A stretch of DNA of 64,000 nt from Heligmosomoides polygyrus polygyrus (taxonomy: Eukaryota; Nematoda; Chromadorea; Rhabditida; Heligmosomidae), in contig OX377204.1 in NCBI GenBank assembly GCA_947396885.1, positions 43,325,139-43,389,138 of the forward strand, written 5' to 3'. Shown piece by piece: positions 63,170 through 64,000 of the stretch. Under the pieces are notes generated by a model. That model did not search any database. It had not been told where the DNA came from and worked only from the letters and a program-made list of their open reading frames with translations. The number at the start of each line of letters is the position of its first letter. The stretch's first letter is position 1. The translations under genes and the position numbers were made by a program.

Positions 63170-64000
63170 CATTTGCCACCGTACTTACAATCGCTCTGCA
63201 AGAAAAAATAGAGGCATGGAGTAGAGCTATTAAAGGAAACGATGAAAGTCTATGGGCTACGTTCAAGAAGCTTAACAAGATTTTTGAGAAGAAATTGAAA
63301 AAAGTGAACTGCTCCATTGAAAAGAAGGTAATCGAAGGCAAGAATAGGAATAGGAACATCTCTTTTTGAACACTAAATTGCGGACTAGAAATAAACTTGG
63401 TGCCATCTCTGATCCCAGTGGACGTCTAGTCACTAAGGATGATGAGAAAGCTGAGCTTTGGGCTGACACTTTTGAGCGAGCTTCATGCACAACCCTTCAA
63501 TGGATAACGTAGCCTACGACACAGCTTCTCCTGTTATGAATGCTACGCCACTGGCCCACTTCACGATCTCTCTCCCGATGATATTCCGCCATCGTTTGTA
63601 GAAGCTCACGTAAATGTCGGCCCTTCACGATGTCGGGTATTCCTTTTAGATGGAAAAGATTATATAACACCAATGCCCAAAAAACCATCATTCAGTCCCC
63701 CTTCCAACTTTAGGCCTGTCAGTGTTACATCAGTTCTCGCGAGGGCTTTGAAAAAATGCTAAAGAAGCGCATCGTAAACCATTTGACAGAATACAAAGTA
63801 ATGTTTGACTTTCAGCATGGCTTTCAAGGAGATAAGTCTACCGTTACTGCTATGCTTATGTGCTTGAATGATTGGACGTTTCAGCTTGATAATGGTGAAG
63901 CAGTTGACGTTGTATATTCTGACTTTGAAAAAGCTTTTGATAAAGTTCGTCATAAATTAATAAATTAATCTCGAGGTTGTTATCAGTGGGACTTCATAAG
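63170..64000 (+). mobile_element. CR1-type LINE, runs off the window
   Basis: The plus strand encodes, in broken frames, KDYITPMPKKPSFSPPSNF with FRPVS (near 63655-63720), MFDFQHGFQGDKSTVTAML (near 63800) and VDVVYSDFEKAFDKVRHK (near 63905), i.e. the start of a reverse transcriptase. Upstream, ALQEKIEAWSRAIKGNDESL (near 63195) fits the linker after the endonuclease. The copy continues past 64000. Confidence 0.75.

Overview
The window looks like a chromosomal segment of a parasitic-type (strongylid or hookworm-like) nematode. The grounds are: short introns of 52-118 bp with TTTCAG-type acceptors, a tyrosine kinase of the SH2-plus-kinase type expanded in nematodes, and several LINE families I recognise from hookworm-like genomes. 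It is gene-poor and dominated by mobile DNA. I can support only two host genes with full exon models. No bacterial-style gene, rRNA or CRISPR array is present.

Layout. 1-10 kb: unassigned DNA with small inverted-repeat elements, a 285-bp palindrome carrying two tRNA-like genes, one copy of a ~1.75 kb duplicated block, and a ~1.4 kb element with long inverted arms. 10.4-11.5 kb (minus): a four-exon gene for a small secreted protein rich in His, Tyr, Gly and Asp, with its own TATA box. 12-20 kb: degenerate LINEs, a mariner relic and simple repeats. 20.7-40.1 kb (plus): a TATA box followed by a twelve-exon gene for a 414-residue SH2 + tyrosine kinase protein (Fes/Fer-like). Its 11.3 kb second intron has been invaded by repeats: the second duplicated block, foldback elements, an antisense CR1-type LINE and an inverted copy of that LINE's ORF1. 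Intron 3 holds another long inverted-repeat element.

41-64 kb: almost wholly mobile DNA. The best structure is a Penelope-like retroelement (about 42.93-47.86 kb) with inverted terminal arms, a GIY-YIG endonuclease, a YxDD reverse transcriptase and hammerhead-like motifs. It is bounded by a 15-bp direct repeat and split by a 2.6 kb RTE-type LINE with its own 10-bp target duplication. Further right lie strong palindromes (49.9-51.9 kb), a degenerate CR1-type LINE, two foldback elements sharing one CCTGG site, a second Penelope fragment, an RTE copy split by a foldback element, and LINE fragments running off the right edge.

How the parts interact: the two host genes look independent. Most of the structure comes from nested transposition, and target-site duplications allow its order to be read in several places. 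Family names are by recognition only; no database search was possible. Coordinates of degenerate repeats are approximate.
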